Both the position numbers and the translations under genes were made by a program. A DNA stretch of 64,000 nt from NCBI RefSeq assembly GCF_009728835.1, contig NZ_CP033455.1:1190548-1254547 (forward strand), given 5' to 3'. Numbering within the stretch: the first letter of the stretch is position 1; each line of letters begins with the position of its first letter. The notes below the pieces were generated by a model. That model searched no databases, was not told the origin of the DNA, and saw nothing but the letters and a program-made list of their open reading frames with translations. Below, piece by piece: positions 61,370 to 64,000 of this stretch. This stretch comes from Ehrlichia ruminantium (lineage in GTDB: Bacteria; Pseudomonadota; Alphaproteobacteria; Rickettsiales; Anaplasmataceae).

Positions 61370-61927
61370 TTATACACTTTCAACATTCTGTATATCTGGT
61401 AGATAATAAGTCAGCATATTATATATACCTTCCTTTAAAGTAATAGATGCACTTGGACAACCTGAACATGCACCTCTTAACTTTACAAATACAACACCAT
61501 TACTGTATCCTTTAAATTTTATATCTCCGCCATCTTGTGCTACAGCTGGCTTAATATAATTATCTATTAGTTCCTTAATCTTAGTAACTATCTCAGCATC
61601 CTTAACATCAAAAAACTCTTTTGAATCTCCATCATCATCACCTTCAACTGAATCATCTGGATTAAGTGTTAAAAAATCCATAATTACAGTTAATACTTCT
61701 GGCTTTAAAATGTCCCATTCAATATCACTAGATTTTGTAACTGATACAAAATCACCTCCGAAAAATACACTCACTACATGTTCAATCTCAAAAAGTGCTC
61801 TAGCAAAAGGCGACCCTCCAGCTGTTACACTATCAGTAAACTCACTAATTTTGCCATTATTCACAGAAACTCCTGGTATAAACTTTAGAGTATTAGGATT
61901 TGGAGTGTCTTCAATTTGTATAAACAT
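61370..61927 (-). CDS. NfuA-like Fe-S cluster scaffold
   Basis: This protein has 185 residues. The N-terminal Nfu domain (IQIEDTPNPNTLKFIPG) is followed by an acidic linker, then the NifU C-terminal domain with the cluster-binding CSGCPS (Cys-x-x-Cys) in KLRGACSGCPSASITLKEG. Such proteins carry [4Fe-4S] clusters to apo-enzymes, such as the radical SAM enzyme MtaB. It is divergent from the J-domain gene with 38 bp between the starts. Confidence 0.93.
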   Translation of the reverse strand: MFIQIEDTPNPNTLKFIPGVSVNNGKISEFTDSVTAGGSPFARALFEIEHVVSVFFGGDFVSVTKSSDIEWDILKPEVLTVIMDFLTLNPDDSVEGDDDGDSKEFFDVKDAEIVTKIKELIDNYIKPAVAQDGGDIKFKGYSNGVVFVKLRGACSGCPSASITLKEGIYNMLTYYLPDIQNVESV

Positions 61928-61965
61928 AATAAACCATTTACAAAAAAGTTCTTTTACTTGATAAT

Positions 61966-62367
61966 ATGGATATACCTTACTTAAATCAAGTCATTTGTAT
62001 GTGGTTTATTTTTTTAGTCATATTCTGTATAATAGGCGCCATATTTGTATTACCGGTTGTTATACTCTTCATATTCCTATTATTAAAAAGAAATAGCATT
62101 ATAAGCATGAGTGAAATTATCACTTCTACTCTCAATAGAATCATAAGCGAAACAAATGCCTATACCAACACAGGAAATACAGGTAGTAGTAGTAAATTAT
62201 CAAGACAAGAAGCACTTGAGATACTAGGATTAAAGAACAATGTAACCCATGAACAAATAAACGCAGCATATCACAAACTAATGAAATCCATGCATCCTGA
62301 TAGAGGTGGGTCTCCTTACTTAGCCCAAAAATTAAACGAAGCACGTGATACACTATTAAAACAATAA
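61966..62367 (+). CDS. J-domain membrane protein (Tim14/Pam18-like)
   Basis: This protein has 133 residues. One or two hydrophobic segments (about 8-45) anchor it to the membrane. A short linker leads to a C-terminal J domain (SRQEALEILGL..., HPD motif in KSMHPDRGGSPYLAQKLNEARDTLL). The layout, with a TM followed by a truncated J domain at the C-terminus, is that of mitochondrial Tim14 and its alphaproteobacterial relatives. It should stimulate DnaK at the membrane. A Tim44-like protein is encoded at 23013-23654. Confidence 0.9.
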   Translation: MDIPYLNQVICMWFIFLVIFCIIGAIFVLPVVILFIFLLLKRNSIISMSEIITSTLNRIISETNAYTNTGNTGSSSKLSRQEALEILGLKNNVTHEQINAAYHKLMKSMHPDRGGSPYLAQKLNEARDTLLKQ

Positions 62368-62499
62368 TCACATATCAACATTACATAACTGACAAGTGCT
62401 ATATTGTTTATACAGCAACAATAAGATTAATAGCATTAATACACAAAAACGAAAAACATATGATCTTCAATAACATTAAAAAACATTTTTTAACTATAC

Positions 62500-63879
62500 T
62501 TAACTATTCATCATGTCAAAAAACTCATTATTATCTTTCGTTATTGATAACTTATCCCTCAGAAATTCCATCGCTTCTACAGCTCCCATTGATGATAGTA
62601 ACCTTCTTAATAACCATACCTTCTTTAGACAAACATGATCTATTAACATATCTTCTTTCCTTGTACCAGATTTCGAAATGTCTATTGCAGGGTATACTCT
62701 TTTATCCGATATCTTCCTATCCAATATTATTTCACAATTCCCAGTACCTTTAAATTCCTCAAAGATTACTTCATCCATCTTCGATCCAGTCTCAATTAAT
62801 GCAGTTGCTATTATTGTTAATGATCCTCCATTCTCTATATTCCTTGCTGCACCAAAAAATCTTTTTGGTCTTTGTAACGCATTGGAATCTACACCTCCTG
62901 TCAACACTTTACCAGATGATGGTATTACAGAGTTATACGCTCTTGCTAATCTTGTAATTGAATCTAATAATATTACTACATTCTTCCTATGCTCTACCAT
63001 CCTCTTTGCTTTCTCTATTACAATCTCCGCAAGCTGTACATGTCTATATCCAGGTTCATCAAATGTTGAACTAACTACTTCACCTTTTACTGATCTACAC
63101 ATATCAGTTACTTCCTCTGGCCTTTCACCTATTAGTAACACTATTAACTCAATATCCGGATGATTCACAGATATTGAATGCGCTATTTGTTGTAATATTA
63201 TTGTTTTACCAGCCCTTGGTGGAGCAACTATCAGTGCTCTCTGTCCCTTACCTAATGGTGCAACTATATCTATCACTCTCATGCTTATATCTTTCTTGCT
63301 TAAGCTAATAGGATCATTACACTCTAATAATATTCTTTCTTCCGGATATAACGGTATTAAATCATCAAAGTGTACATACCTTTGTAACTTACCCATATCA
63401 GTAAAGTTAATGCTATGTGCTTTTACTAATGTAAAGTATCTTTCTTTCTCACTTGGAGCTCTAATTTCTCCACTTACTATATCACCAGTTCTTAAGTTAA
63501 ACTTTTTTATTTGTCCTGCTGAAATATATACGTCATCACTACTTGCAGCATAATTTGCTTCAGGAGATCTTAAAAATCCAAAACCATCAGATAATATTTC
63601 TACTACCCCTCCACCTATTGCAGATCCTCCATCATTCACTACCTTTTTCATCAAATGAAAGATTATTTCCTGTTTTAGCATTCTTCCATTACTTACTACA
63701 CCCAGGTCTTCTGCTATTTTTAACAGATCTTCTATACTTCTCTTTTTTAATTCACTTAAATCTAGTACTTTACCTTCTGCTTCCCTATTCCCTGGTACAT
63801 TCTCTTCTTCCTCTACAACTTGTACATCTACTACCTTATCTTCTTCTTTTGCTAAAAGAACATCTTCTGATTCCAACAT
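62500..63879 (-). CDS. rho: Transcription termination factor Rho
   Basis: Rho is a hexameric RNA helicase that ends transcription. The protein has 459 residues, of which about 40 at the N-terminus are a Glu/Lys/Val-rich extension before the Rho N-terminal domain ([23 protein letters not shown]). The RNA-binding domain ([22 protein letters not shown]) and the ATPase core ([31 protein letters not shown]) follow. It starts at ATG 63879 with GAG upstream. It is convergent with the J-domain gene. Confidence 0.97.
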   Translation of the reverse strand: MLESEDVLLAKEEDKVVDVQVVEEEENVPGNREAEGKVLDLSELKKRSIEDLLKIAEDLGVVSNGRMLKQEIIFHLMKKVVNDGGSAIGGGVVEILSDGFGFLRSPEANYAASSDDVYISAGQIKKFNLRTGDIVSGEIRAPSEKERYFTLVKAHSINFTDMGKLQRYVHFDDLIPLYPEERILLECNDPISLSKKDISMRVIDIVAPLGKGQRALIVAPPRAGKTIILQQIAHSISVNHPDIELIVLLIGERPEEVTDMCRSVKGEVVSSTFDEPGYRHVQLAEIVIEKAKRMVEHRKNVVILLDSITRLARAYNSVIPSSGKVLTGGVDSNALQRPKRFFGAARNIENGGSLTIIATALIETGSKMDEVIFEEFKGTGNCEIILDRKISDKRVYPAIDISKSGTRKEDMLIDHVCLKKVWLLRRLLSSMGAVEAMEFLRDKLSITKDNNEFFDMMNS

Positions 63880-64000
63880 AACAACTCTCTATTTACACTT
63901 AAAATAAGCTGATTTTACGAACATTGACCAGTTATACATTTTATACATCAATGAACTATTAGATCCACACATCAAAACTAACAAACTTAGCACTTTTTAA

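Overview
The window is a strongly A+T-rich chromosomal segment of an Ehrlichia species (Rickettsiales, Anaplasmataceae). The evidence is a 23S-5S rRNA pair with no 16S beside it, a tandem array of small VirB2 pilins, a VirB9 paralogue standing apart from other vir genes, mitochondrion-like proteins (Tim44-like, J-domain Tim14-like, an NDUFS4-type complex I subunit), the ehrlichial Dsb oxidoreductase, very low coding density, and many 115-165 bp tandem repeats between genes. Long intergenic tandem repeats recall E. ruminantium and poly(G:C)-tract genes recall E. canis, so I do not assign a species.

Layout. 1-3.6 kb: three paralogous single-pass membrane proteins (the first cut by the window edge, the second frameshifted), each with an Asn/Ser/Thr-rich ectodomain and an acidic tail. 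5.4-16.1 kb: an array of small one-TM proteins on the minus strand, in all stages from intact to decayed, separated by long non-coding DNA holding repeats and degraded copies of the ribE 5' region. 16.3-30.3 kb: housekeeping genes (ribE, nitronate monooxygenase-like, M16 protease, dsb, secB, Tim44-like, MFS transporter, tmk, fabD, rpmE, nadK, guaB). 32.0-35.0 kb: 5S and 23S rRNA on the minus strand. 35.3-43.2 kb: alpha/beta hydrolase, pdhA, virB9-2, trxA, mtaB, xseB, NDUFS4-like. 43.7-46.7 kb: five tandem virB2 paralogues. 47.7-63.9 kb: AEC transporter, rsmD, surA-like, tRNA-His, gltX, DUF2628-like, thiG, thiS, an unknown basic 465-aa protein, nfu, J-domain protein and rho.

The most interesting signal is a set of candidate host-interaction and antigen-variation features. 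Two virB2 pilin genes carry G10/G11 tracts just after the signal peptide; the G10 copy is in frame and the G11 copy is out of frame. A surface-protein paralogue carries both a G11 and a disruptive T12 tract. The first membrane family has a conserved [DE]SGxxxS motif after the TM and, in both complete tails, ends in ETRL, a class I PDZ ligand. A different small membrane protein carries two PSAP motifs and a PPPY motif, the short motifs used by viral late domains. Several intergenic blocks are ghosts of neighbouring genes (ribE start, an inverted M16 protease fragment, the 3' end of the DUF2628-like gene), which shows how the locus grew by local duplication.

Functions follow from family resemblance read by eye; no database search was run. 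Host-motif interpretations are hypotheses.
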